Below, piece after piece: positions 45,176-55,845 of a stretch of DNA of 64,000 nt. The notes below the pieces were generated by a model. That model saw nothing but the letters and a program-made list of their open reading frames with translations, ran no database searches and had not been told where the DNA came from. The DNA comes from Trissonchulus latispiculum. Its lineage: Eukaryota > Nematoda > Enoplea > Enoplida > Ironidae. Location: positions 33,989 through 97,988 of the forward strand of contig JASAND010028778.1 of assembly GCA_030248195.1 (NCBI GenBank), in the 5' to 3' direction. Numbering within the stretch: position 1 is the first letter of the stretch; every line of letters begins with the position of its first letter. The translations under genes and the position numbers were made by a program.

Positions 45176-45348
45176 AAACTCCGTTCACAATTACGACCGC
45201 AATGACGGTCTGGCACCATTTCATGACGGTGCCCGTGTTCAAGGACAAACCTAGCGAAATCCTGTCCCATAACATTCAGCAAGGGTAAAAGCTCAGCCTT
45301 GCCCAGCCAATAGTCGTTGCAAATTCGGTCTATAACAACCCTCCACAA
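45163..45348 (-). CDS. Possible exon, unknown protein
   Basis: 61 codons reading MWRVVIDRICNDYWLGKAEL and then LLPLLNVMGQDFARFVLEHG. The composition is protein-like and not repetitive, but no splice frame, homologue or neighbouring exon could be fixed. It abuts the tandem duplication at 44937-45175. It may be a decayed element gene. Confidence 0.25.
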   Translation of the reverse strand: MWRVVIDRICNDYWLGKAELLPLLNVMGQDFARFVLEHGHRHEMVPDRHCGRNCERSLSRI

Positions 45349-45538
45349 ATGGTAATAACAAGTATCGGCAAATTAATAGCTTTAGTTAATACTGAGCGGT
45401 AATCAACAGTGTGTTCGAAATAAAGGAAATAATAGTTAGTTACATAAGTATTATGAATAGTTACTAACACCATCTTCCAATAGTTGTAAAATTACCAAGG
45501 TTCAAGAATTTAACCAGTTTCTGAAGTTTGATGCTGTT

Positions 45539-45715
45539 GAAGCAGGAAGTTGTTACCTTCCTCGTTTAGGACCCGGGAAATTGGAGGTCCTAAACATAGC
45601 TATTGCACATTTACCTAATCTGTGTGTTAACTCTTTTCTAATTCGTTAATACTTGTTACAAGCAGGAAGTTGTCACCTTCCTCGTTCAGACCCAGAAAAC
45701 AACAGGTCCTAGATT
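45539..45715. repeat. 120-bp tandem duplication with paired hairpins
   Basis: AAGCAGGAAGTTGTTACCTT at 45539 recurs at 45659 with T to C in the loop. The AGGAAG/CTTCCT stem is kept in both copies. The adjoining 10-bp stem GTTTAGGACC/GGTCCTAAAC is intact only in the first. Confidence 0.7.
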
Positions 45716-47283
45716 CAATTACACCTGAACAAAATAATTGTTAGTACGCGTTTCAAGACAAACAAATATCTGCGTGCTTCGAAAGGGCTCAAAATAGCCT
45801 CAATCTCACGTTTCCAGTTTGGATTGCACGGAAGCAAGAGGTGCAAAGCGAAATCATGTCGTAACGGCAATTTCTTGCACAAGAGTGCCAGAAATTGTGC
45901 GAAAAATGGTATTTCGCCCTAAAATTAACTCTCCATGCATGCAGCGATATTGTTGAAACTGCTCCAAGTTGCGATATTCCAGCAAAATTTCAAGTTTTCA
46001 CAACAAATTCAAGCTTATAAGTCTAATTCTTGTTCAGAAAGCCAAATATGTGAGTAATGGTTGCTGGGTTCGAATCCCGCACCTATAACTTGTACTAATG
46101 GGTAACCCATTTGATTCAGGTGCGGAAAGCGAAAGTCAGTCCTGCCCAGAATCACGTGTAGATCTCCAGTATTCTGAATCACAGTGCCTATTAATTGTTG
46201 GATCATTTGGTTGTCAGTCCGGAGTAGGACTCGTACAGACAGTTGGAATTCGTATCAGTGGAACTTGTCGTTGAAAGGTACATTTGAAGGATCTGATCAG
46301 ATTTGTATCGGAAGTTCGAGGCAGAGATCACATTACGAATAGTGCACCGAATCATCTGTGGGACCTAAAACCAGTTGCAAACTTTTAGTCTTTTAACTTC
46401 AAATTGAATCTCGTCTTTTCAACCAGGTTTAAAATGTGGCTTACAGCTCTTCTTGTCTTATTGGGAATGGACGGTTCCTGTGATCTCTTTTAAGAATTCA
46501 TACCGAGGTAGAAGCACTAAAGAAGAGATTAAACCAAAACCTAACCTGTACTAACACCGTAACCGTTACCAGGAAACCCCCAACCGGACCGACCCTTGTA
46601 CTGTCCCCCCAGGTGACCGAACAGCATCCGAAAGTGCTATTGTTACTGGCATTTCGGGCTCACCCAAAGACCGGAACTTGTACTACTAACCTCATTAATT
46701 TAGTTAACTTAATCTGTTGTGAAGCTTGTTATCATTAGTATTGGCTATATTGTCCTTGGTAAGGAGGACGGACAAAGAGTTTTAACTTAAAGCACGAGCA
46801 CAAGCATATAGGGATCGCACAGTGGAGTTTAGTGGTAGATTACGACAAGAGGAAGAAAGAAGGAATTAGTTTAGCTGAGTTAAAGAGTCAAAACCTTGTC
46901 CCTATCAATAATTTCTAATTTGGGTAAAAGTGAGTACCGGCAACTCTGGAAAACCATTGTATTGTTTGCTAATAATTTATCTATCTGTATTGTAAGCTAC
47001 CATTTGTGCTGTTTGCAGTGTTACTAGTAATTACGCTCACTGTACTCGCCATTGTTCTTATAATTGCAACCAGTCTTGTCATTGCATCAATAAATTGCAG
47101 TGCCTTATAGTCAGTCGTACAACTAAGGCATCTATCCTGATCAAGACAATTGGAGCCGGACCTGACCCCTGAACAAGTAGGTACCTATAATCTGACCCCT
47201 TGGACCCTACAAAGACATCGTCCATCGATTCCAGGTTTTGATTTGTCAATCAAGATCTATTCACGAGAGTTCATTGTTACTGA
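45716..47283. other. Gene-free or undetermined stretch
   Basis: Weak open frames only (46015-46206 minus). 46434-46493 plus reads MWLTALLVLLGMDGSCDLF then a stop, resembling an isolated signal peptide. No exon partner is visible. Confidence 0.3.
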
Positions 47284-47592
47284 ACCGAGTTACCCTCTGG
47301 AAAGCAAGTGTCGACCCCGCTTGCTAACGACATCAACGGAGCCCAACCCCTGCCAAACGAACTCACGATCAAGACCCCTAACCAGGTTGGCCGCAGGGAA
47401 TTCTCAGTTTGGGACACATCACCTTCTGAGGATCCAGTGCCTAAGTTTATCCTTACCGATAAACGTGCCGACCTTCCGTGCTTTGAAGTGGTTGTTACCC
47501 CGAGCTCGCGTCTTGTTAGACCAAAGCGGAACGGAAATTCATTGGAAAGAAATTGGAGCTTAATCCTAGCCACTTCATTACAAATGTCATAA
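47284..47592 (+). CDS. Coding-like frame, unknown (possible retroelement terminus)
   Basis: 103 codons with protein-like content (LPNELTIKTPNQVGRREFSV, FILTDKRADLPCFEVVV) and a basic end (SSRLVRPKRNGNSLERNW), followed by AATAAA near 47627. There is no in-frame ATG near its start, so it would need an upstream exon or is the end of a longer decayed frame. Two other frames overlap and look less coding-like. Confidence 0.3.
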   Translation, partial: TELPSGKQVSTPLANDINGAQPLPNELTIKTPNQVGRREFSVWDTSPSEDPVPKFILTDKRADLPCFEVVVTPSSRLVRPKRNGNSLERNWSLILATSLQMS

Positions 47593-47840
47593 TATTATGA
47601 TGTTAATGTTATAATTATAATTTTTAAATAAAACATATTATAATGTTCTTCTATATGGGTTGGAGGAAATGTTTCAACTAATATTTTATCAATGTATAGG
47701 TTTATGTTGGCTATTTTGGTACACAAAACGAGCAGTCATAAGATCTCATCTGGGGTAACGATAATTCTGAATAATTACATAAGTCCATCTCCCCGAATGT
47801 TTTCGGAGGCGTCGTTGTCACTGAGCACAGAGCCCGACGG

Positions 47841-47880
47841 CTATATAAGGGTGTCAACCTTTGCTTGACTCCATCAGTCA
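47841..47880 (+). promoter_or_regulatory. TATA box plus initiator
   Basis: CTATATAAGG at 47841-47850 and TCAGTC at 47874-47879. The A of the initiator lies about 31-33 bp after the TATA start, the canonical spacing. An ATG follows at 47890. The downstream frame is interrupted by a G-rich insertion. Confidence 0.5.
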
Positions 47881-47933
47881 TAGCTAGTAATGACATTCGC
47901 TACGTCGCCTGAAAGCCGTTACCACCAGACATG

Positions 47934-48108
47934 TGCAGGATGGGAAATTCTGGGGGGGGAGGGGTGAGCCGGCGGCCGAACTCCGAAGGAAAACCGGATT
48001 TTTTGGGGGGATAAGAAAAATCCGGATTCTGGGGGGGGGTGAGGGACCTTTCTGAGGGGGGGTGAGATCCAGGTCTGGGGGGTGAAACCCCCCCGTCCCA
48101 CCCCAGCA
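47934..48108. mobile_element. Short G-rich TIR insertion
   Basis: Ends TGCAGGATGGGAAATTCTGG and CCGTCCCACCCCAGCA are imperfect inverted repeats. Flanks CAGACATG and CATGCATG (6 of 8 match) could be a decayed hAT duplication. The interior has several runs of 6-9 G, which could form G-quadruplexes. Confidence 0.5.
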
Positions 48109-48113
48109 CATGC

Positions 48114-48482
48114 ATGGTTACCACTACGGGGGACGCTGGAGCGAACCCGCCGTCTCTGTTTTTCGACTGCGGTAGTAAGACATCCATTAACTGCTCATAC
48201 GCAGGCAGAGGGGCAAAGCTCTTTCGGCACTCCAAACCCTTTAGCGCATATGGAGTGGGATACCAAGCAAACTCGGCAGTACACGATATTACGTGTGAGC
48301 CTAATTTGAGTACATGGCTCTGTGCACCTATCACTTGCTCGCAGAGGGTAGGCGCTCCACAGTTACACAATTGCCTGCTTGCTGGTTCATTCCAAGAAGT
48401 TGCTTCTAACCGGGAACTTCGCGCCCTACTCTTGACGATAAGTGAATTAAGGGTTATTTATCCCCCAGCAAGCAGCACTTAG
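48114..48482 (+). CDS. Possible small gene of unknown function
   Basis: 122 codons from MVTTTGDAGANPPSLFFDCG, with six cysteines (including CEPNLSTWLCAPITC). It follows the TATA/Inr site and the G-rich insertion, which would sit in its 5' untranslated region. The opposite strand is also open (47900-48370), so the frame may be chance. No family recognised. Confidence 0.3.
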   Translation: MVTTTGDAGANPPSLFFDCGSKTSINCSYAGRGAKLFRHSKPFSAYGVGYQANSAVHDITCEPNLSTWLCAPITCSQRVGAPQLHNCLLAGSFQEVASNRELRALLLTISELRVIYPPASST

Positions 48483-49570
48483 GCCCGCCAGTTTCACGCC
48501 CTATTTCAACGGCGGAGCAGTGACCTAAGTTTCTTGCTCAACGAAACAATGCAACATCATTATGGCTATGGTGATTATCTTCGAATGTGTTAACAATCCA
48601 CCCTTCTTAATATTTTCGCGGACCCCTAGCCAATTGTTACCCATTCAAAATAGGCACAGAAGTCACAACCTGCTTTGCAATGGATGTAAAACATCGTGTA
48701 AAAGGCAAACATAAAAAATTTTAGATTTCGCAAAATTCCAACTTTTCCGAATAATTTCAAGTTCCACCGTTTTCATACTCCTTTTTGACATCACTCTTTC
48801 ATTTGTGACAAATTCTACATTCTAAATAATGACATTCACATAGTGTAAGTTCTCAGCGAATTTTGTGCAATGTTCATCAAGTACCAATTGTTTGACTCAC
48901 CACTTTTGACGATAATGTTGTAAACATCATTTTTAACTTAAAAATCTATTGCCATTTGCCACTTTTGGAGGTTGTGCATTTCTAGGCACCGAAAACAAGC
49001 CTTTGCAATGAATGTTTTACAGCAAACACATTTTGCGATTTTTGCATTTTGCAATAATTTTGCAAAACACGCTGCTTCCCTGCTGGGCAGGCCACTATAA
49101 GTTTGCTTTACTTTGTGTCTAGGCTGTGTTTTTTAAAACTTCAGTTGCCAACTGATGAGAATAAGAATTATTGAATAAATAATATTATTTCAGTCTATAA
49201 TACATTCTAAAATAGACACAATCTATGATGATTTTGAATAAATGACAATTTTTGAATTCCCACCATGAGTATTCTAAATTTGTAAGTAGAAGCACAGTTA
49301 CTAAAAGTACTAAACTAATGTTCGTTTCCACCAAATGTGATTGTTTGCTTAACCATTTCATTAATTGGTACCATATTTTAAACTAATTAACCAATATCGC
49401 TGAACCAGCAACTTAACTGCCTTGTAACGAAATGTGGCGAGGAAACGGCTTAGCCAATAATCTGCGGAACATTACTTTTATCAAATTTAAATTGTATCTC
49501 ATTTCATATCCGACATATTTCTATGTTGTTCGTCGTCTTATGTCCACTTAGCAGTTGGTTTATAGAATCC
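48483..49570. other. Gene-free spacer
   Basis: AT-rich, no gene or element boundary recognised. Confidence 0.45.
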
Positions 49571-49577
49571 TATAATA

Positions 49578-49848
49578 TTGTAGCGCTTCTACCGGGGTTG
49601 GTGGACCAAGAAGTCACCAAGGACAAGCCCAAGACAAGAGGCGTCACGCACCCTTAAACCCAAGAAACCGGGACTTAGAAGAGCAAAGGGAAGAGGGAGG
49701 TTCCGCTTTTAATTCAGCATTGAAAGTAAAAAAATTGGCGCAGCCGGCTTCGAACCACGGCCCTTCCTATCCACTACACCACAGGGCCATCAGCTGAACT
49801 CCCATATTAGGCTTATCAATCTTTCCTATGCCTGCTTCCCTTGCAATA
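49578..49848 (-). mobile_element. Near-complete tRNA-headed SINE
   Basis: Minus strand: the tRNA head has CTGATGGCCCTGTGGTGTAG and GGGCCGTGGTTCGAAGCC, preceded by the CATAGGAAAGATTGATAAGC segment. The body runs to GTAGAAGCGC at 49580. It matches the SINE at 14868-15165 over its full length. Confidence 0.8.
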
Positions 49849-50460
49849 TGATGTCAAACAGCTTGTAGTTTGCTTCCAGTCAACGACAAGTTTTGCAGCA
49901 AATCCGCCAACTGGCAACTATGTTATATAATCTAATTAGGTGTAAACCAGTATATGCAATAATTTTACCAAGAGCTTATAAATGGAAGAATAACTAGACA
50001 CTAAACCCCGACGTATTAAGCGTGCAATATGCTAGAAACCGTTAAGATCATATCCCTGAAAATGCTCAAAGTATGTATGGAAATGCCAGTTTGATATTGG
50101 TGAAATCACTTGCATTTTAACTAATGTCCGTTTTGTTGCTCAACGGTTTAGAAGTTTCCTGAAAGGAACCTACACTATCTCTGTGTTGGTAAAAGGAGTT
50201 AGTTTTTCGAAACTTAATAATTATGAAAAGCATGGCAGTAGGACTTTTCTAGCGTTATAGTGTATATTTGTTGAAAACTGGTCTCTGCAAAAAGTCAGAC
50301 TTGTTTTGAATGTTTTGAAATTCCGCCCACAAGATTTCGACCTTAATGTTTCGGACATCCTGACGGCTTAGTGCGCATGGGAACGCTTTGTGCCTTACTC
50401 TTCCTATTATAAACTCTTGGATAAACCTTGATTGTGGTCATATTTTAGGTATCGTACGTT
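49849..50460. other. Upstream region of paralogue D
   Basis: No gene. The acceptor CATATTTTAG ends near 50448, about 20 bp before the ATG of paralogue D. Confidence 0.5.
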
Positions 50461-50468
50461 TGACCAAA

Positions 50469-50818
50469 ATGTTCGGCAAACCAATAGTCTGTATAGTCTT
50501 GCTGGCGCTATTTCTGCTGGCAGAAGCAACCGATTACACCAACTCTTGTAAAGCGAAAGCGGCCGACAACTGTAACAGATTTACAGCGTGCTGCAACGAA
50601 AAGTGCGTCGGGGCTGCGTCTACAAGCACGAACTGCAAAGCTGTAAATGATCGAATTACAGACGCAATTTGCACCTGCAGCGGTGCGGGAACGTTGGTGA
50701 ATACCGGCATGCTGTCTCTGGTATGAATGTTATGCAGTTTTTCCTTATTCACATAATCGTTTTACCTTTTAAGTTATTTGTCTGTCTAATTAGTTACGTA
50801 TTTATTTTATTAATTACT

Positions 50819-50854
<36 letters not shown>

Positions 50855-51278
50855 TTGTTCGCTTATTTATTTACTTACTTGTTTCTTTATTTACATAAAT
50901 ATATAATTAAATTAATCTCTTTATTTATTTAATTAATTACTCATGTACAAGCCAAGAGTAATTCTGTACAAAATTCAATAACACAAATTGTTCGAATGTT
51001 GATTACTGAAGCCTGAGTTGGGTTCGAGGCCTACCTGTGCCTAAATTTTCTGGATCACTGGTGCTACAGTAACCAATTGTTCTTTACTTACTACGGACCA
51101 CCAATTGCCTTAATATAAATTAAATTAATTAAATATATTAAATTATAATAATTTAACATATTTTAATATATTAATATGTGTCAGTTAAACTAAACTAACT
51201 AAAGAGTCGTTTAAATCTTAAGTCAGTATTAATTGCTTTCAGGTAATGGTCTCAATTGTTTACTGGACAAGCAAATAA
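50469..51278 (+). CDS. 8-cysteine secreted protein, paralogue D (two exons)
   Basis: Exon 1 is 50469-50720 (84 codons, donor GTATGA); exon 2 is 51243-51278 (acceptor CTTTCAG), phase 0, product 95 residues. The signal peptide MFGKPIVCIVLLALFLLAEA is followed by cysteines at 27, 35, 41, 42, 46, 56, 68 and 70, exactly as in paralogues A and B. NDRIT is conserved, and the tail is MLSLVMVSIVYWTSK. Between the cysteines it differs widely from A, B and E, so it is an older branch. The intron is 522 bp and includes an (ATTT)n run. The tail hydrophobicity is kept despite different residues, which supports a real function such as anchoring. Confidence 0.8.
50814..50880. repeat. (ATTT)n microsatellite
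   Basis: About ten ATTT/TTTA units with interruptions, in the intron of paralogue D. Confidence 0.9.
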
Positions 51279-51537
51279 GTGCCTTCGGAATTCGGATTTA
51301 GTGTGAAATTTTCGCAAATTTACAATTCACAGTGATTGGACTAGAATTTTTAATGAAGAATGCTTTCTTTTTCTAAATGTTGTAGTGCTAGAAACTGTTG
51401 TCTGTGTATGTTGTTTATTGTAGTAGTAAAAACAATATTTTAGCCAAAAAACATTGCAGTTTTATTTCATAGCTAAGGGGAGATCAGTCAGTGTGTGATT
51501 TTTAAGCGTCCGATTTTAAAAAAGGTTGGATCTTAGC

Positions 51538-54500
51538 TAGTATGTGGATCGGATCGGATCGGCAACCAAAATCACCTACCGATCCGATCCGGCAAATGGT
51601 CGGCGATCCGATCCGATCCGATCCAGCCCCGGATCGGGCCGATCCGATCCGATCCGATCATAATTTTAATTTTCAATTGTAGACACTTAAATTGCTATAT
51701 TTTCCGATTTCCCATTATTTTGCAAAACTCTTAATCAAACTTCGCATCTGAATCTTATTGAATAAGTCTGAAAGTCTGTATCAGAAACTGTAGCTGCAGA
51801 ATGATGTGTAGTCACCTTTGAAAAATAACGATTTGTTTTGTTTTGGTAGTTTAATATCTAGTGAGCACTGCACAAAAGACATTGAGAAGTGATAACTAGT
51901 GATGTGGATCGGATCGGCGGATCGGATCGGATCGACCGATCCGGGGTCGGATCGGATCGGATCGGATCGACGAATTTTCGGATCGGATCGGCCGGATCGG
52001 ATCGACTTCATTTTCTCGGATCGCCGATCCGGCAAATGAGGAAAATTTTGAAAATTTTTACCAATTTTTTACAAAATTGCAAAACTTTTTCGAAGAAATT
52101 TTCAAAATCTTTCCTGAATTTTGTTCAAATGTTGAATTTTCTGTCGTTTAAGTTTTTGTTTTATGTTCTCTCTTTGGATAAATAAATTTCTTAAATGTAT
52201 ATATAAAAAAAGTCAAATGAAATTGCTCTCGAATATTTCCTGCAAATTAATTCTTGGACAGACTCTTCCTTTTTTAAATTCAGCAACGCTGACTACTGAG
52301 ATTGACTTATTCTGATTTGATTAAGAACTTGTGCCTCTTGTGAGTGACAAACGTTCTCAACAATTAGGAACGTTGTTTGAAATCAGAAGGAAATTTTTTG
52401 CCCAAGTGCGTTTGCTCAGAAGAGGAAAGTATGCAACATCCACCGGAAGCACTTTTCTATATGCTATTGTATGTACAAACCAAAATTGTGTGTGCAAACT
52501 TCGGTGTCGTTTATTGCAAAATATGCCTTCAGAGCTAACCCCAACAATATATATTTTTAGAATCGTTCGGAACTGCAGATTTAGAACATCCTACGTATCG
52601 GGATTAAACCATGGAAAATATTTAATATTTAACATTAATTATTTAATTTATATAAAATTTAAATTTTTCCAAAATTTTTCCACATTCAAAATTTTGTATC
52701 CATGATCAAATAGAGCTGTTCCAGATGCATATTTTTACACTTGCAGTTGAATGATAAGGTATTATTTAAAAGCTGGTTATGAGCTGGAACCAATACCTGA
52801 AAATGTATCAATTTCTCGAGTTCACTATTCATAATGGAAGTTTTTCTGAATTCCGGGAACAGGGCGCCTTTCTGGGATGTAGTTGTATTATAAAGGTTGC
52901 TCAGCTCGTCAAGACCTTAGAACTATAACTGTTGCTGATGGCAATCATTTAAATCCGGAAAATCTTGTTTTCCTGAATTTTGGAATCGAGTGCACTCTGG
53001 GAAATGGCTGTATTATTAAACATGTTCAGATTGTGAAGAGCTTTTAAATGATATATCGCGAGCATTAAAATCCGGAAATTTTGAAAAACCGAAACTTGGG
53101 TGCACCATATCGCGATTAAACGATATATCGCAATTAAACCATATCGCGAGCATTAGAATCCGGAGATTTTGAAAAACCGAAACTTGGGTGCACTTTGGTT
53201 GAAAAGGTTGTATGTGCAAAAATATGCCACGGAACCAGATCTATTTGATTACGAAAACGAAATCTTCAACGTACATAAATTTTAGCAAACCTTTGAATAT
53301 TTTAGATTTTCCGTAAATAAAACCTGAAAATCCGGATTTTCCCGATTTTCCCTGTCTCCAATTCCGAATGATATTAAAACAGATACATTGCTTGCTTATA
53401 AATACGACCAAAGATTTTTTTGTTTCTTACGCCCTAGCTTCTTCAGTTTCATCTTATCCTTATATAGTTAACACTTCTCATTGTCTTGTGTAGTTCTCAC
53501 CAGATCTTAACCTCCCCAAACAAACTAAATCGTTATTTTCAAAATGAGTACACATCATTCTGCAGCTGCAGTTTCTGATATGGACTTTCAGAATTATTCA
53601 ATAAGATTCAGATGCGAAGTTTGATGAAGAGTTTTGCAAAATAGTGGGAAATGGGAAAATATAGCAATTTACATAAGTGTCTACAATTGAAAATTCAAAT
53701 TATGGTCGGATCGGATCGGATCGGTCCGATCCGGGGCTGGATCGGATCGAATCGGATCGGATCGCCGGCCATTTGCCGGATCGGATCGGTAGATGATTTT
53801 GACTGCCGATCCGATCCGATCCACATCACTAGTGATAACTATACAAAGATAAGATGAAATTGAAGAAGCTAGGGTGTAAGCAAACAAAAAATGTGCGTAC
53901 AAACTTTGGTCATATTCATAAGCAAGCAATGCATATGTTTTAATATCGTTCGGAGTTGGAGATGACATGGAAAATCCGGAATCCCGGGTTTTATTCACGG
54001 AAAATTTACATATTCTAAGGTTTGCTAAAATTTATGCACATTGAAGATTTAGTTTTCGTGATCAACTAGATTTGATTCCGCGGCATATTTTTGCACTTAT
54101 AACATTTTCAACCAAAGTGCACACAATTTTCGGAATTTTCGGTTTTTCAAAATTTCCGGAATTTAAATATTCTAATGCTCACGATATGGTTATCATTTAA
54201 AAGCTCTTGACAATCTGAACACTTTTAATAATACATCATTTCCTAAAATGCACGCGATTCCCAAATTCAATTTTTCAGATTTAAATGTTTTCCATCACCA
54301 ACAGTTATGGAGCTAATGGTCTTGACTCGAAAGTTCTTTATATATATGCATTTTAAAAATTTATTTATCCAGAGAGAGAACATAAGACAAAAACACAACA
54401 GAAATTTCAGCATTTGAACAAAATTCGAGAAAGATTTTAAAAATTTCTTCGAGAAAATTTTGCAATTTTGTAAAAAAATGGTATAAATTTTCAAAATTTG

Positions 54501-54645
54501 CCTCATTTGCCGGATCGGCGATCCGGAAAAATAAAGCCGATCCGATCCGGCTGATCCGATCCGAAATTTTGTCGATCCGATTCGATCCGATCCGACCCCG
54601 GATCGGTCGATCCGATCCGATCCGCCGATCCGATCCACATCACTA
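51538..54645. mobile_element. hAT element X, interrupted by a second hAT
   Basis: Ends TAGTATGTGGATCGG and CCGATCCACATCACTA, with an exact 8-bp duplication ATCTTAGC at 51530-51537 and 54646-54653. Subterminal arrays of (GGATC)n/(GATCC)n fill about 120 bp on each side. Its own length without the insertion is about 1165 bp. No transposase. Confidence 0.92.
51897..53831. mobile_element. hAT element Y nested in X in opposite orientation
   Basis: 1935 bp, ends TAGTGATGTGGATCGG and CCGATCCACATCACTA, exact duplication GTGATAAC at 51889-51896 and 53832-53839. Its 5' arm is the reverse complement of X's 3' arm and vice versa, so the same family inserted inverted. It has about 500 bp (52230-52720) that X lacks. 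The 124-codon frame there (52331-52705) is not recognisable as a transposase. Confidence 0.92.
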
Positions 54646-54654
54646 ATCTTAGCA

Positions 54655-54722
54655 TAGCTGAGTTGGAAGAGCGCTCGACTTCGAAACGACAATCTGAATT
54701 TCGATTCCCACCCTGGCAACTT
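54655..54722 (+). repeat. tRNA-like remnant
   Basis: CATAGCTGAGTTGGAAGAGC followed by TTTCGATTCCCACC. D-arm and T-arm like boxes at tRNA spacing; no full cloverleaf. Confidence 0.4.
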
Positions 54723-55690
54723 TTCTACTTATTTCTTTTCCTCATAAATCCAAATACAGCAGAGCATTGGCATAAACGGTGGGTACAAGAATTTTTTTGA
54801 CCAATTCTTACAATTTAAGCTTTCGTTGCTTTGGTAGTGGTAGCTTATCTGAATTTGAAACCAAAGGTTTGTTGCACGAGCCTCGGCTTGGTCAATTCTT
54901 TACTCTCCAAATTTCACAGAGCTAAACTTTGTTTAAAGCTCTGGGAATTGCCGCAGACTTTTTGAGTCATAAACTGAAACTGTAATTGCACTTATTAATT
55001 TCGCTACAACCAGTTACATTCATTTAACTCGAAAGATATTTTATTACAGAAAGCATAAAATTAGTCAGAGCTGACTAGCATTTACTTAAAAACAAAATAT
55101 TTTAAATTATGTCCTGAACAGTCAGCGAAAGTAAAATATCCCATAAAAGTCTTTTTCTTAAATTTTTGCAAACAATTTTTTCTTTGCTATACGTCTATAA
55201 CTTTATTTCTGGGCAAACGTGAATCCTTGAGGCTACATTTAGGGACCAGTTTTATGTTAGTTTATCATCTAATAAAGTCTGACAAGTATAACAGTTTAAA
55301 ATTTAACATGAAAAATGATCCACGAAAAAGGTTTCGCTCTCGCTAAACTGCAGTGGAAGGTTTTGTCCTGTAAACGTTTAGCTGAACAATGCAATAACGT
55401 TTACTGTCAAACACTTCAACTGGCACTAGATTTTTGTTTTTTACTAAAGTCGGATACAGTAATGTTGTAAACAGAATCTATTTTCATCATTAGTTTCTAT
55501 CTGGGATCAGCATATTAGAAGTTTCATAATGTGTGCAATTAGGATTTTTTGGTTCAAGGGAGCAGATTAGATTAAACTGAACCCGATTGGAAATATCTCA
55601 GGAAGACAGATGAAATTGGAGTCTCATATCATGTGCTTCGAGCCAAGAGTTTCGGTTTCGTACTCTTCCCTATCATCTACTCTTAGGGTC
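54723..55690. other. Gene-free spacer
   Basis: AT-rich, nothing recognised. Confidence 0.45.
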
Positions 55691-55691
55691 T

Positions 55692-55845
55692 TTTCACGAA
55701 AGGGTAGAGTAGACTAGAGTAGAGCTAAAATTAACAGTTTTTAACTCGTTTTAACTCCACTCAGCTTGAGCTTTCCCTTTTTAACTCTTTCATGGAAAGG
55801 ATCGAGCTATTTTTAATTCAACTCTACCCTTTCTTGAAAAAGCAC
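55692..55845. mobile_element. Foldback MITE with GAGTA-rich ends
   Basis: TTTTCACGAAAGGGTAGAGT at the left and ACTCTACCCTTTCTTGAAAA at the right. Same family as 19798-20030. Confidence 0.65.

Larger units (their letters stand above)
41460..45700. other. Hairpin-dense, ORF-poor tract
   Basis: Stems read directly: 42040-42066 (10 bp, one mismatch), 42067-42087 (8 bp), 42105-42126 (perfect palindrome, half TGGTTTGACTT), 42156-42188 (10 bp, one mismatch), 42189-42220 (8 bp), 42611-42653 (15 bp with one bulge), 42701-42729 (11 bp, one mismatch), 43637-43659 (10 bp, 3-nt loop), 43824-43890 (12-bp outer and 6-bp inner stems), 43907-43933 (13 bp, 1-nt centre), 43998-44021 (10 bp, 4-nt loop), 44813-44859 (12-bp outer and 6-bp inner stems), 45544-45562 (6 bp), 45564-45595 (10 bp). 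Two pairs abut exactly. 41490-41640 has three GAGTTGTYACTC mini-hairpins, and 43066-43215 five diverged GGCC-n-GGCC-AATTTT modules. No good coding frame spans them. Confidence 0.75.

Noticed and set aside
47900..48370. 156-codon minus-strand frame with Pro-rich centre
   Set aside because: The proline-rich part is the G-rich insertion read backwards.
51541..54719. Open frames rich in SDRIG/RSDPI
   Set aside because: They translate the (GGATC)n arrays of the two hAT elements.
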